Part shown: piece after piece, positions 1-6,001 of the stretch
Layout: the number at the start of each line of letters is the position of its first letter
Numbering within the stretch: position 1 is the stretch's first letter
Source of the DNA: Holosporales bacterium
GTDB taxonomy: Bacteria; Pseudomonadota; Alphaproteobacteria; BNTO01
Direction of reading: 5' to 3'
NCBI GenBank assembly: GCA_031257795.1
Contig: JAIRNW010000065.1
Location: forward strand, 1-8,300
DNA length: 8,300 nt
Notes under the pieces: generated by a model
What the model was told of the DNA's origin: nothing
Databases searched by the model: none
What the model saw: only the letters and a program-made list of their open reading frames with translations
Translations under genes and position numbers: made by a program

Positions 1-657
1 ATTCATAGTATATCTAGAATGCAAACCGACCAGCTGCATGCCGGCAAGTCATACAACGACGCAAAGGCAATCGGTGTGTGGATTATGGCTGATGATAATT
101 TGTTCGGTGATTGCGACGACCCAGTGACTGAATGTTGCTGGGCGCGTCGGTCAAGGGGCTGGAGAGATAGTGAGTACAGAGTCTTGGATGATGTCCAGCG
201 GCTTTTTTTCATTGAGTTGCAAAAATTCGCCCCAAATAAGGCTGATGAACACGACTTGCTTAATGTGTGGCTCACCTTTTTGAAGGACCCTTCAAGTTTG
301 CCGCAGGAGGCGCTGAAAATAGAGGAAGTACACAAAGCATTCGATAGACTCGTGTTCGTAAGTGGAGATGAAAAAATGCGACTAGAAGCCCAAGCGCGCC
401 AAGACGCCATTAACGACTACTACAGCGTCACCGCTACGGCTGAGAGAATAGGCGAAGCCAGGGGCGAAGCTAGGGGCGAAGCTAGGGGCGAAGCCAGGGG
501 CGAAGCCAGAGGCAAGGCTAAAGGTCTTGCTGGAGGTGAAGCCAAGAAAGCACGGGAAACGGCACTTGCTATGTTGTCGAAGGGGCTAGACATCAGCATA
601 ATTTGCGATTGCACGGGGCTGTCCATCAAGGAGATAAATTCCCTAAGAACATATTGA
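1..657 (+). CDS. Rpn family recombination-promoting nuclease / PDDEXK_2 putative transposase, 5'-truncated by the window edge
   Basis: The frame is open to base 1 and ends in TGA at 655-657, so the gene begins outside the window; the ATG at 19 is internal. The visible 218 residues match the C-terminal half of the Rpn/PDDEXK_2 family. They show an R-Q-x-x-Q-L-x-x-G-x-x-Y pattern followed by a hydrophobic strand (codons 13-93), an FFIELQKF strand (about 205-230), a WLTFLKDP segment, an AFDRL segment, and an R-x-E-A-x-A-R-x-D-A helix running into a Gly-Glu-Ala-Arg repeat. The tail ends in a small helical module (GLDISIICDCTGLSIKEI) common at the end of these proteins. Known members are DNA endonucleases that stimulate RecA-independent recombination. 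The catalytic D...ExQ residues should lie upstream of the window, so activity cannot be judged. It is probably not co-transcribed with xerC, since an element remnant fills the gap. Confidence 0.85.
   Translation: MHSISRMQTDQLHAGKSYNDAKAIGVWIMADDNLFGDCDDPVTECCWARRSRGWRDSEYRVLDDVQRLFFIELQKFAPNKADEHDLLNVWLTFLKDPSSLPQEALKIEEVHKAFDRLVFVSGDEKMRLEAQARQDAINDYYSVTATAERIGEARGEARGEARGEARGEARGKAKGLAGGEAKKARETALAMLSKGLDISIICDCTGLSIKEINSLRTY
451..522 (+). repeat. 12-bp in-frame tandem repeat (GEAR)n in the Rpn gene
   Basis: Five near-identical 12-bp units (GGCGAAGCYAGG) run from 451 to 510, followed by a diverged unit at 511-522 that changes GEAR to GKAK. Units differ mostly by C/T at the third codon position of Ala and by A/G in the last unit. 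Because the period is a multiple of 3, changes in copy number keep the frame. It encodes a charged Gly-Glu-Ala-Arg helix or linker typical of Rpn-family tails. Confidence 0.9.
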
Positions 658-680
658 CGTTAAATTGGTCTTTTCTGTGT

Positions 681-760
681 CAAGTCCGGTGCTCGAAGCT
701 CATGTATGTTTATACCCAGCCACAAAAAAATTGCAGGCAGGGATCTTGGAGCGCAGGCGC
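681..760. repeat. Degenerate remnant of the palindromic element family, upstream of xerC
   Basis: Two fragments abut. Bases 685-706 (TCCGGTGCTCGAAGCTCATG) match the first half of the core at 5725-5745, with one base missing from GAATGCTC. Bases 707-727 (TGTTTATACCCAGCCACAAAA) match, with one mismatch, the reverse complement of the right end of the 5447-5568 element. They are followed by a worn version of the second core half in reverse orientation (GCAGG...GGAGCGCAG..GCGCGG, about 734-760). So pieces of two copies, or one rearranged copy, lie between rpn and xerC. Confidence 0.7.
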
Positions 761-783
761 GGTTTTCGTGGAATGGTACACAA

Positions 784-1791
784 ATGGTTAATGGAAGGAC
801 AATAGAGCTAGCAACAGTGATTGCTGATTGGAACAGCGATTTGTTGAGCGGGCAGTCTCGCTCTCCAGCAACTCACCTAGCCTACAAGTCTGATATCGCG
901 CATTTACTAAATTTCCTGCAGGAATACTGGGGAGGACCTTTTGGTCTTGAGGAGTTTCTTGCGCTTGACTCTACCTGTTGGCGCGCTTGGCTTAGTAGCC
1001 AGAAAAAAATGTCGATTTGCGCCAAAACCATGGCCCGCCGTCTTTCCGCATTAAAGAGTTTGTTTAGATACTTGGTTGCTAAAAAAATAATAGACGACCA
1101 TCCGGTTTTGTCTGTTCGGCCGCCACGCGTTGCCAAAGGGATTCCGCACCCTGCTTCGTACGAAACTATTGTCGCACTTGCTGAAGCTTGTTATAAAATT
1201 CCAGAAGCGTCCACATCAAACAAACAAACTTTTTGTAGTGAAAACTGGAAGAGCAAAAGGGACGAAGCATTGATACTACTACTATATAATTCTGGTATGC
1301 GCATAAGTGAGGCTTTGAGTATCAAGCGCGAGGACTTTTCTCGCATTGCGGAACATACTTGGAAAGATGCGCAAAAAACGCAGCAAGATCCAGAATTTCT
1401 AACGATTATTGGCAAAAGAGGGAAGATCAGACAAGTGCCAATACTGCGCGAGATCATACAAAAGCTCCAAAAATACGTTGAATCCTGCCCATTTAAAGGG
1501 GAGTTCCTGTTTATTGGAAACAGGGGTAAGCGGCTCGCGCGCTGTTATTTTGCCAACAGAATCAGGCAATTAAGGCACTTTCTGCAGGCTCAAGACACCC
1601 TAACCCCGCACGCGCTGCGCCACAGTTGCGCCACCCACCTACTGGAAAATTCCGATGATTTGCGCTGCATACAAGAGCTGCTGGGGCACGCCTCCCTTTC
1701 CTCAACCCAAATTTACACAGAAGTAACACAACACACCGCCGCACAAGCGTATAATGCAGCTCATCCTCGGGCTAAAAAGAAAATCGGATAA
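784..1791 (+). CDS. xerC: Tyrosine recombinase, XerC-like
   Basis: A 335-residue tyrosine recombinase that would act with a XerD partner at dif to resolve chromosome dimers. The N-terminal SAM-like core-binding domain spans about residues 8-100 (T-x-x-A-Y-x-x-D-I-x-x-L-L-x-F-L; RRLSALKSLFRYL). The catalytic domain follows with Arg173 (NSGMRISEAL), Lys211 (IGKRGKIRQVP), His276 and Arg279 (HALRHSCATHLLE), His302 (LLGHASLS) and nucleophile Tyr311 (TQIYTEV). The spacing from His276 to Tyr311 matches E. coli XerD exactly, and DLRCIQELLGHASLSSTQ is XerC/XerD-like rather than phage-integrase-like. There are extra residues around 138-156 and 186-204 compared with the roughly 300-aa norm. I chose ATG 784 because the in-frame extension back to ATG 706 is translated palindromic-element sequence. 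No strong Shine-Dalgarno precedes 784. phzF starts 3 nt after the TAA. A role as a mobile-element integrase is possible but less likely, given the XerC signature and lack of phage neighbours. Confidence 0.88.
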   Translation: MVNGRTIELATVIADWNSDLLSGQSRSPATHLAYKSDIAHLLNFLQEYWGGPFGLEEFLALDSTCWRAWLSSQKKMSICAKTMARRLSALKSLFRYLVAKKIIDDHPVLSVRPPRVAKGIPHPASYETIVALAEACYKIPEASTSNKQTFCSENWKSKRDEALILLLYNSGMRISEALSIKREDFSRIAEHTWKDAQKTQQDPEFLTIIGKRGKIRQVPILREIIQKLQKYVESCPFKGEFLFIGNRGKRLARCYFANRIRQLRHFLQAQDTLTPHALRHSCATHLLENSDDLRCIQELLGHASLSSTQIYTEVTQHTAAQAYNAAHPRAKKKIG

Positions 1792-1794
1792 CAC

Positions 1795-2706
1795 ATGACA
1801 CAAGTAAAGCGCCCTCTCTGGCTTATTGACGCCTTTACACAAACGCCTTTCAAGGGGAATCCCGCTGGAGTGTGTTTGGTGGATTCCTTCCCGGACGACA
1901 GCACAATGCAAAAAATTGCATTTGAACTGCATTGGTCCGAGACCTCGTTCATTCATCGCGTTGGTGACTCGCCAAACCGCTTCCGCATCCGTTGGTTTTC
2001 GCCATTGGACGAGGCCCCGATCTGCGGCCACGCAACCCTTGCCGCCATGCATTTCCTTTGCGAGAGCAGTGTGGTGCGCGGGGGGAGCGCCGTGTTTGAA
2101 TCGAGAGTTGGTGAATTGTATCTTAGGCGCAAGAAAGGGAAAATTTCGATGGATTTCCCCGCGTCGCAGCTAACTCTTTGCACGGATAGCGCGCTGCACC
2201 GCCGCCTGGCTCAGGTGTTGGGCACAAAAAATATTTTGGCAGTGCATAGAGACGCGCTGGTGTACGTTGTTATTTTGGAAACGGAATTTGATGTGTGGAG
2301 CTGTGTACCGGACCTTGAAGAGATGAAAAAGCTAGACTGTCGGGCCGTTACAATAACTGCGAATGCCAGCGATTATTCTTTATTGCGCCCTGATAAATTC
2401 CCGAACGACGCGCCCTACTCTGCCGAAGCAATAGTTTCGTCAGGCTGGAGCGGGTGCGATAGGAATTACGATTTTGTTTCACGTTACTTCGCCCCAAAAG
2501 TTGGAATTCCGGAGGACCCCGTTTGCGGCTCGTCGCATTGCAGGCTCGCTCCGCTGTGGGCCAGAATTTCGCATAACAAGAGGATGCGGGCGCGCCAACT
2601 GTCTAAAAGGGGCGGGTACGTGGATATTTGGTATGACGAAAGTCGGAATATAGTGGAGATATCGGGCGAGGCGGTGACCGTTTTGAAAGGGGAGATCTAC
2701 GTTTAG
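1795..2706 (+). CDS. PhzF family isomerase/epimerase-like protein
   Basis: 303 residues with the diaminopimelate-epimerase-like PhzF fold. Seen: D-A-F-T-x-x-P-F-x-G-N-P-A-G-V at 12-26, WSETSFI with the catalytic-type Glu49, WFSP..E..ICGHATLA (67-83), DFVSRYFAPKVGIPEDPVCGSSHC (226-249), and a C-terminal R-x-x-Q-L-S-x-R-G-G strand. In Pseudomonas, PhzF isomerises dihydro-hydroxyanthranilate in phenazine synthesis. Most relatives have unknown substrates, and no other phenazine gene is visible here, so the substrate is unassigned. Two copies of the fold are expected, N-terminal about 1-125 and C-terminal about 130-300. Residues about 192-224 look like an insertion between the usual V-T-x-x-A strand and YDFVSR, which makes the protein longer than many family members. 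The gene begins 3 nt after xerC and probably shares its transcript. The ATG at 1795 fits the conserved N-terminus, preceded by a weak purine tract (AAAAAGAAAA). Confidence 0.9.
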   Translation: MTQVKRPLWLIDAFTQTPFKGNPAGVCLVDSFPDDSTMQKIAFELHWSETSFIHRVGDSPNRFRIRWFSPLDEAPICGHATLAAMHFLCESSVVRGGSAVFESRVGELYLRRKKGKISMDFPASQLTLCTDSALHRRLAQVLGTKNILAVHRDALVYVVILETEFDVWSCVPDLEEMKKLDCRAVTITANASDYSLLRPDKFPNDAPYSAEAIVSSGWSGCDRNYDFVSRYFAPKVGIPEDPVCGSSHCRLAPLWARISHNKRMRARQLSKRGGYVDIWYDESRNIVEISGEAVTVLKGEIYV

Positions 2707-2742
2707 CCGCAGCCGGAAGAATTTTGGTTCGTGCACAAATAC

Positions 2743-2771
2743 TTGTAAAAAATTTCTGTTAGCGATATACT
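2743..2771 (+). promoter_or_regulatory. Putative sigma70 promoter for the phosphoesterase gene
   Basis: TTGTAA (2743-2748) and TATACT (2766-2771) are separated by 17 bp, close to the TTGACA/TATAAT consensus at ideal spacing, in the 95-bp gap after phzF. Initiation would fall near 2778, leaving a short leader of about 24 nt. A small dyad, AACAGT (2774-2779) with ACTGTT (2791-2796), lies at the predicted start and could be an operator. That last point is a guess from symmetry only. Confidence 0.5.
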
Positions 2772-2801
2772 TAAACAGTAGATTTTAATCACTGTTAAAA
2801 A

Positions 2802-4343
2802 ATGGGAAACTTAAGTAAATATTTGTGCGGGCTCTTTTTGTTCTTTAGCTTGTTAGCTGATTCTGAAGCAGCTGGTAAAAAAACCAATTTGCACACATGC
2901 CCCATTGTTTTTGATCGTAAGCAACGAGATTGGATTAAGCCTACTGGATATGAGTCACGTACCAGTCCAATTATTTCGATTCATTATTTGCCAGAACACC
3001 CTAATGTGGAATATTGCGACTTATACGCGGTAGAGCAATCCGCCAAAAAACCATATGCTGGAATTATCCCTATTTTACCACCTGACACAGAAAATCCTTT
3101 GTTGGTTAATTATGTCACAACTATGGAACAAGTGTTTTCAAGAGAAGAATTAGCAAACATAAGAGGAAAGAGATTGGTTTTAGGCTGTGCGGATTTGCAT
3201 CTTGGAGAATGCTGCATCTTAGAACGAGGCACAATATTAGATGAGATTTTGTCTTCTGTTGAAGGCATATTTGCTAATAACCCTGGTAGTTGGTTTGTGA
3301 TTTCGGGAGACATGGCTCCGCGAGGAGTTGATGAGCCTTTTTTGGAGTTCCCAGGCGTTACTGATTTTTTACTTAGATTAAATGAAATAACCAACGAACA
3401 TCTTGTGGTTACTTTCGGCAACCATGAACCGCAAAATCCGCTACGTTTTTGGGAATTTGTAGATTTTCTACACTCCAATAACATAAAGGTAATCACTAAC
3501 GTGGCTAGATGGTTTCGGTCTACTCCTGCTGAAAAGCTACGTTTTCGGGATTCTTTGGGGAGAACACAAAAAATCGAGATCCCAGAAGAGTTGAGACAGA
3601 GAATTCCAGACATAGTAAGGTCATTTATGCCATTTTTCATAGATGGAAATGTGCTGTTTTACCCACATTGCTTAAACTTTATGAATCGCGGAGAAACTGA
3701 TGTTTTCACCGAAGACGGACTAATGAATTTGAGCCAGATTGATAGGGATCTGTGTTGCAGGCGTGGTGTTATAGACAACCTTATGTACTCAACTACAAAT
3801 AAGGCGCTGGATCGTAACGGCAATGTTTACGAGAAATTAGGTGCTGACGCGTTATCACATATTGCGAACAATGAGGGACAAATAAATGATGTTGTTCTAC
3901 ATATGGCAGAGCAATTTAAGATTGGCTTGGAAACCTTGGCACAAAGCAACCCAGATGGTGATTTGATTGTAGTTTTTGCAGCTCACGAATACTACTTGAA
4001 ACTCCTTGCTTTCTGGGAAAGAGTTTCGCAGATATGTCCAGAATTACGTGTGACACGAGAGATCTTGAATAGAGTTAAGGTGGTTGCTGTCTGTGGCCAT
4101 GAGCATTGCTTGTATAGCATACTAAAAACACTTTATATGACAGCAAGTGACGGGGAAAGAGTTGAGATCCCGTGCGTTATGGGTGGCCCTGGAATGTACG
4201 GATCTGGCATTTGGTTAGCTGATTTAGGTTGGACCTCTGCAGGGGAATTGGGTATTAAGCTAACTGTTGATGAGGAAGAACCCGCCGTTGATGATGGAAT
4301 TCATCTCATCCTCCCCGAGAATGCAGGCATTGACGTTTTATAG
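2802..4343 (+). CDS. Exported calcineurin-like metallophosphoesterase, probably truncated by an in-frame TAG
   Basis: A 513-residue protein with an N-terminal signal peptide: a short polar start, a hydrophobic stretch at about 8-19, and likely cleavage after the Ala-rich site near 23-24. The dimetal phosphoesterase motifs occur in order: D-L-H-L-G (Asp131, His133), G-D-M (Asp170), G-N-H-E (Asn207, His208), A-A-H-E (His395) and G-H-E-H (His433, His435). These are all the ligands expected of a working dinuclear centre. It should hydrolyse phosphate esters in the periplasm or outside the cell; the substrate is unknown. About 120 residues before the catalytic domain and a region at 240-380 match nothing I recognise. 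The gene is visibly richer in A+T and in TTA/ATA/AAT codons than its neighbours, suggesting a separate origin. There is no Shine-Dalgarno; AAAA precedes the ATG. The frame continues open for 117 codons after the stop (see next entry). The catalytic domain is complete without them. Confidence 0.82.
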   Translation: MGNLSKYLCGLFLFFSLLADSEAAGKKTNLHTCPIVFDRKQRDWIKPTGYESRTSPIISIHYLPEHPNVEYCDLYAVEQSAKKPYAGIIPILPPDTENPLLVNYVTTMEQVFSREELANIRGKRLVLGCADLHLGECCILERGTILDEILSSVEGIFANNPGSWFVISGDMAPRGVDEPFLEFPGVTDFLLRLNEITNEHLVVTFGNHEPQNPLRFWEFVDFLHSNNIKVITNVARWFRSTPAEKLRFRDSLGRTQKIEIPEELRQRIPDIVRSFMPFFIDGNVLFYPHCLNFMNRGETDVFTEDGLMNLSQIDRDLCCRRGVIDNLMYSTTNKALDRNGNVYEKLGADALSHIANNEGQINDVVLHMAEQFKIGLETLAQSNPDGDLIVVFAAHEYYLKLLAFWERVSQICPELRVTREILNRVKVVAVCGHEHCLYSILKTLYMTASDGERVEIPCVMGGPGMYGSGIWLADLGWTSAGELGIKLTVDEEEPAVDDGIHLILPENAGIDVL

Positions 4344-4694
4344 AAGGCAGAAAAGCGTTATGAAGGAGCTACTATTAATAAGCTTGAAATATCTGGTGTT
4401 AACGACGTTCCTGCCGTACTTAGATTCCTTCCTTTCCCGTTGGAGTTAAACTTACTCAAGTGGAAAGGCAAAGATTGCCGTGTCGAGTATCCGTTTCCGG
4501 GAAGCTGTGAAGAGTTTGATATTGTTCTTAATGGCAGAGAATATGCAATAAAAGCGACTTATCGCGGTCTCGAAATTAAGCGCATCGTACTGTTACCTCG
4601 TCCGCATTTCTTCTTCCCGCCAATACCGGAAGTGTGGCACTGCTTTCGCGATGGTACTGACTGGCGGCTGCGAAATGATTCGTTCCCTGGGTGA
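4344..4694 (+). pseudogene. Severed in-frame C-terminal part of the phosphoesterase gene
   Basis: Directly after the TAG at 4341-4343 the same frame runs 116 sense codons to a TGA at 4692-4694. Its content reads as a folded domain, with alternating hydrophobic strands (VPAVLRFLPFPLELNLL, EFDIVLNGREYAIKATY, LEIKRIVLL) and Trp/Phe/Pro-rich loops. It has no ATG near its start; a TTG at 4440 is the only obvious initiator. The simplest reading is one ancestral gene of about 630 codons (2802-4694) cut by a nonsense mutation. Alternatives are programmed readthrough of UAG or a base-call error. I do not recognise the domain. Confidence 0.6.
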
Positions 4695-4733
4695 TTGTAG
4701 GAGCGTCGCACGCAGATCGGGCAACGGGTTCTT

Positions 4734-4893
4734 ATAGCCAATCACAGATGAATTGTGGGCAAGAGAAACGGAGAGCAGAAGCGCAGCGTGCTTATGGGGC
4801 ATGAGCATTCGAGCAACGTCGGACTCCCGGCAAAGCCGCAGGCTTTGTTGGGGTATCACGACGCCACCCCACAGTTCACTCGTGATTGGCTAT
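4734..4893. repeat. Palindromic element copy between two convergent genes
   Basis: Imperfect 26-bp inverted arms (4734-4759 and 4868-4893, starting ATAGCCAATCAC, 4 mismatches) enclose the family core in reverse orientation: CGGAGAGCAGAAGCGCAGCG (4769-4788) and TGAGCATTCGAGCA (4802-4815). A second internal hairpin, CAAAGCC-GCA-GGCTTTG, lies around 4832-4848. The left arm is preceded by CAACGGGTTCTTATA (4722-4736), a 15-mer found in reverse complement at 5659-5673. The element fills the gap between the end of the phosphoesterase frame (4694) and the fabZ stop (4901), so its long stem may serve as a terminator for either gene. That role is inferred. Confidence 0.75.
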
Positions 4894-4900
4894 GTATCGT

Positions 4901-5416
4901 TCACTTGTCTTTCCCAAGCATAGCCATGAAGCACGCCTCGGCCATCAAGTCCCCTTTCACAATCGCGTTACCACGAAAACGCCACACATTCCCTCGCATT
5001 TGCTCTTTCACAACATTCAGCTCAATAGAATCTCCGGGGCGAACTGGCTTGCGGAACTTTGCGCTATCAATTGTCATAAAGTACACCAGCTTCTGTTTCT
5101 TGCTGTTTTCAGCATTGAGCTGCTGATCTCCCACTCCAGCAAAACCATTTTCCTCTGCATTATCGGCATTTGGCACGCTCTTGATAGACATAAGAGCCAA
5201 AACCGCAGAAGTCTGGGCGAGCGCCTCAATAATAAGAACCCCAGGGAAAATCGGGTCCTCTGGGAAATGGCCCTGGAAAACCGGCTCATTTAGGGTGACA
5301 TTCTTTATCCCTTTCGCACTTTCCCACAGAACGAGATCCTCGATCCGATCCACCATAAGGAACGGATATCTGTGTGGGAGCAACTCCTTGATTTTGGCGT
5401 AATCCACAACTTCCAT
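4901..5416 (-). CDS. fabZ: 3-hydroxyacyl-[acyl-carrier-protein] dehydratase FabZ
   Basis: A 171-residue hot-dog-fold dehydratase that converts (3R)-hydroxyacyl-ACP to trans-2-enoyl-ACP in type II fatty-acid elongation in the cytoplasm. Seen: LLPHRYPFLMVDRI (12-25), NEPVFQGHFPEDPIFPGVLIIEALAQ (43-68) with catalytic His50 and Glu64, and KLVYFMTIDSAKFRKPVRPGD (109-129). The N-terminus starts as usual a few residues before the PHR motif, which supports the ATG at 5416. The family is usually 140-155 residues. The excess is a polar segment rich in Asn, Glu and Gln at about 79-107, between the active-site helix and the KLVYF strand, probably a surface loop. In many proteobacteria fabZ sits between lpxD and lpxA; here it stands alone with palindromic elements on both sides. 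The Shine-Dalgarno is weak (AAAGA). Confidence 0.96.
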   Translation of the reverse strand: MEVVDYAKIKELLPHRYPFLMVDRIEDLVLWESAKGIKNVTLNEPVFQGHFPEDPIFPGVLIIEALAQTSAVLALMSIKSVPNADNAEENGFAGVGDQQLNAENSKKQKLVYFMTIDSAKFRKPVRPGDSIELNVVKEQMRGNVWRFRGNAIVKGDLMAEACFMAMLGKDK

Positions 5417-5446
5417 AAGACGTCTTTAAAACAAAAAACAATGGGG

Positions 5447-5568
5447 ATACCAAGCCACAAAAAGTTTGCGAGTTCGTCGACCCGCTGCTCGAATGCTCAC
5501 GTACCACAGGTACGCTGCGCTTCTGCGCGACGTGTCTCCTGCTCCCAAATCTTTTTGTGGCTTGGTAT
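5447..5568. repeat. Palindromic element with perfect 18-bp arms, 30 bp upstream of fabZ
   Basis: ATACCAAGCCACAAAAAG (5447-5464) is exactly inverted at 5551-5568. The 86-bp interior carries the family core in plus orientation: GCTCGAATGCTCACGTACC (about 5488-5506), ACA, GGTACGCTGCGCTTCTGCGC, then GTGTCTCCTG. CGTACC-ACA-GGTACG is itself a small hairpin at the centre. The arm translates as IPSHKK, and related arm sequence also occurs at 707-727 and, weakly, at 7942-7952 (CAAGCCACAAA). Lying just upstream of fabZ, it must lie in or near the fabZ promoter or leader. Confidence 0.85.
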
Positions 5569-5660
5569 AAACACAAGTGAATCTAGCATCTTCAAAAGGC
5601 TCGCACAATGCTGTATCCTCGTTCTGCCACCGCGCAGCAGGACCTTTTAGTTCTTAAGTA

Positions 5661-5957
5661 TAAGAACCCGTTGACATAATGGACCTCTTTCGAAACCTTC
5701 AAAATCAGTTTTTGGGTACGTCGATCCGGTGCTCGAATGCTCACGTACATCTAACTACGCTCAGCTTCTGTGCTCCGTGTCTCCTTCCCCAAAAACTGAT
5801 TTTGAAGATTTCGAAAGAGGTCCAATGATTTAAGTTGGCCTTTATCTGCCTGCGTCGAATCCGGTTCGAAACTAATGTGCGTGTAGGGCAACTCCGCTTC
5901 TGCGCTCCGTTTCTCCTGAAAAATCCTCAATTTAAATCTTATGTCAACGGGGTCTTA
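5661..5957. repeat. Composite palindromic element interrupted by a second copy
   Basis: Outer arms TAAGAACCCGTTGACATAA (5661-5679) and its inverse at 5939-5957 differ by one base. Beyond the nested copy the arms resume: GATTTAAGTTG (5827-5837) pairs with CAATTTAAATC (5928-5938), with one mismatch. Removing 5681-5823 and one AAT therefore restores a single element with arms of about 30 bp. Its core (about 5853-5917) is a diverged family member: GTCGAATCCGGTTCGAA, a variable middle, then CTCCGCTTCTGCGCTCCG and TTTCTCCTG. Confidence 0.75.
5681..5823. repeat. Nested palindromic element with 36-bp arms
   Basis: Arms 5681-5716 and 5788-5823 are inverted copies with a single mismatch, starting GGACCTCTTTCGAAA and ending TTTCGAAAGAGGTCC. 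The 71-bp interior is the cleanest family core: GTCGATCCGGTGCTCGAATG, CTCACGTAC, a short loop, TACGCTCAGCTTCTGTGCTC and CGTGTCTCCTT. AAT flanks it on both sides (5678-5680, 5824-5826), consistent with a 3-bp target duplication. Confidence 0.85.
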
Positions 5958-6001
5958 TTCAAGTGCGCTAAGTCGCAATAAAGCAGTTGCGGAAAACCAG
6001 C

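Noticed and set aside
3..410. Minus-strand open frame opposite the Rpn gene
   Set aside because: It is antisense to a clearly recognisable coding frame and has no family resemblance.
451..546. Tandem 12-bp repeat as a CRISPR-like array
   Set aside because: Units are contiguous without spacers, in frame, and encode the GEAR tail typical of Rpn proteins.
706..783. ATG at 706 as the xerC start
   Set aside because: The extra 26 codons translate palindromic-element sequence and lie outside the recombinase fold; ATG 784 gives a family-like N-terminus.
784..1791. The recombinase as an integrase of a resident phage or integrative element
   Set aside because: Its catalytic region is XerC-like, and no att repeats, phage genes or tRNA target are visible nearby.
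1795..2706. Phenazine biosynthesis locus
   Set aside because: Only the PhzF-fold protein is present; the family is broad and mostly of unknown function, and no other phz genes accompany it.
3110..3640. Minus-strand 176-codon open frame inside the phosphoesterase gene
   Set aside because: The sense strand carries the metallophosphoesterase motifs here; the antisense frame shows no recognisable domain.
4341..4343. TAG as a recoded sense codon across the genome
   Set aside because: TAG terminates phzF (2704-2706) and the amidotransferase-fold gene (6930-6932); the short open stretches beyond those stops are within chance.
5286..5576. Minus-strand 96-codon frame across the fabZ start and the 5447-5568 element
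   Set aside because: It is shifted against fabZ and otherwise consists of translated element sequence.
5579..5660. AAAAGG/CCTTTT pairing around 5595-5648 as another element
   Set aside because: Only 6 bp pair over a long loop and the family core is absent.
5720..5790. Element core as a tRNA or tRNA-like gene because of its TTCGA motif
   Set aside because: No cloverleaf arms or acceptor stem could be formed around it; the TTCGA resemblance alone is not enough.
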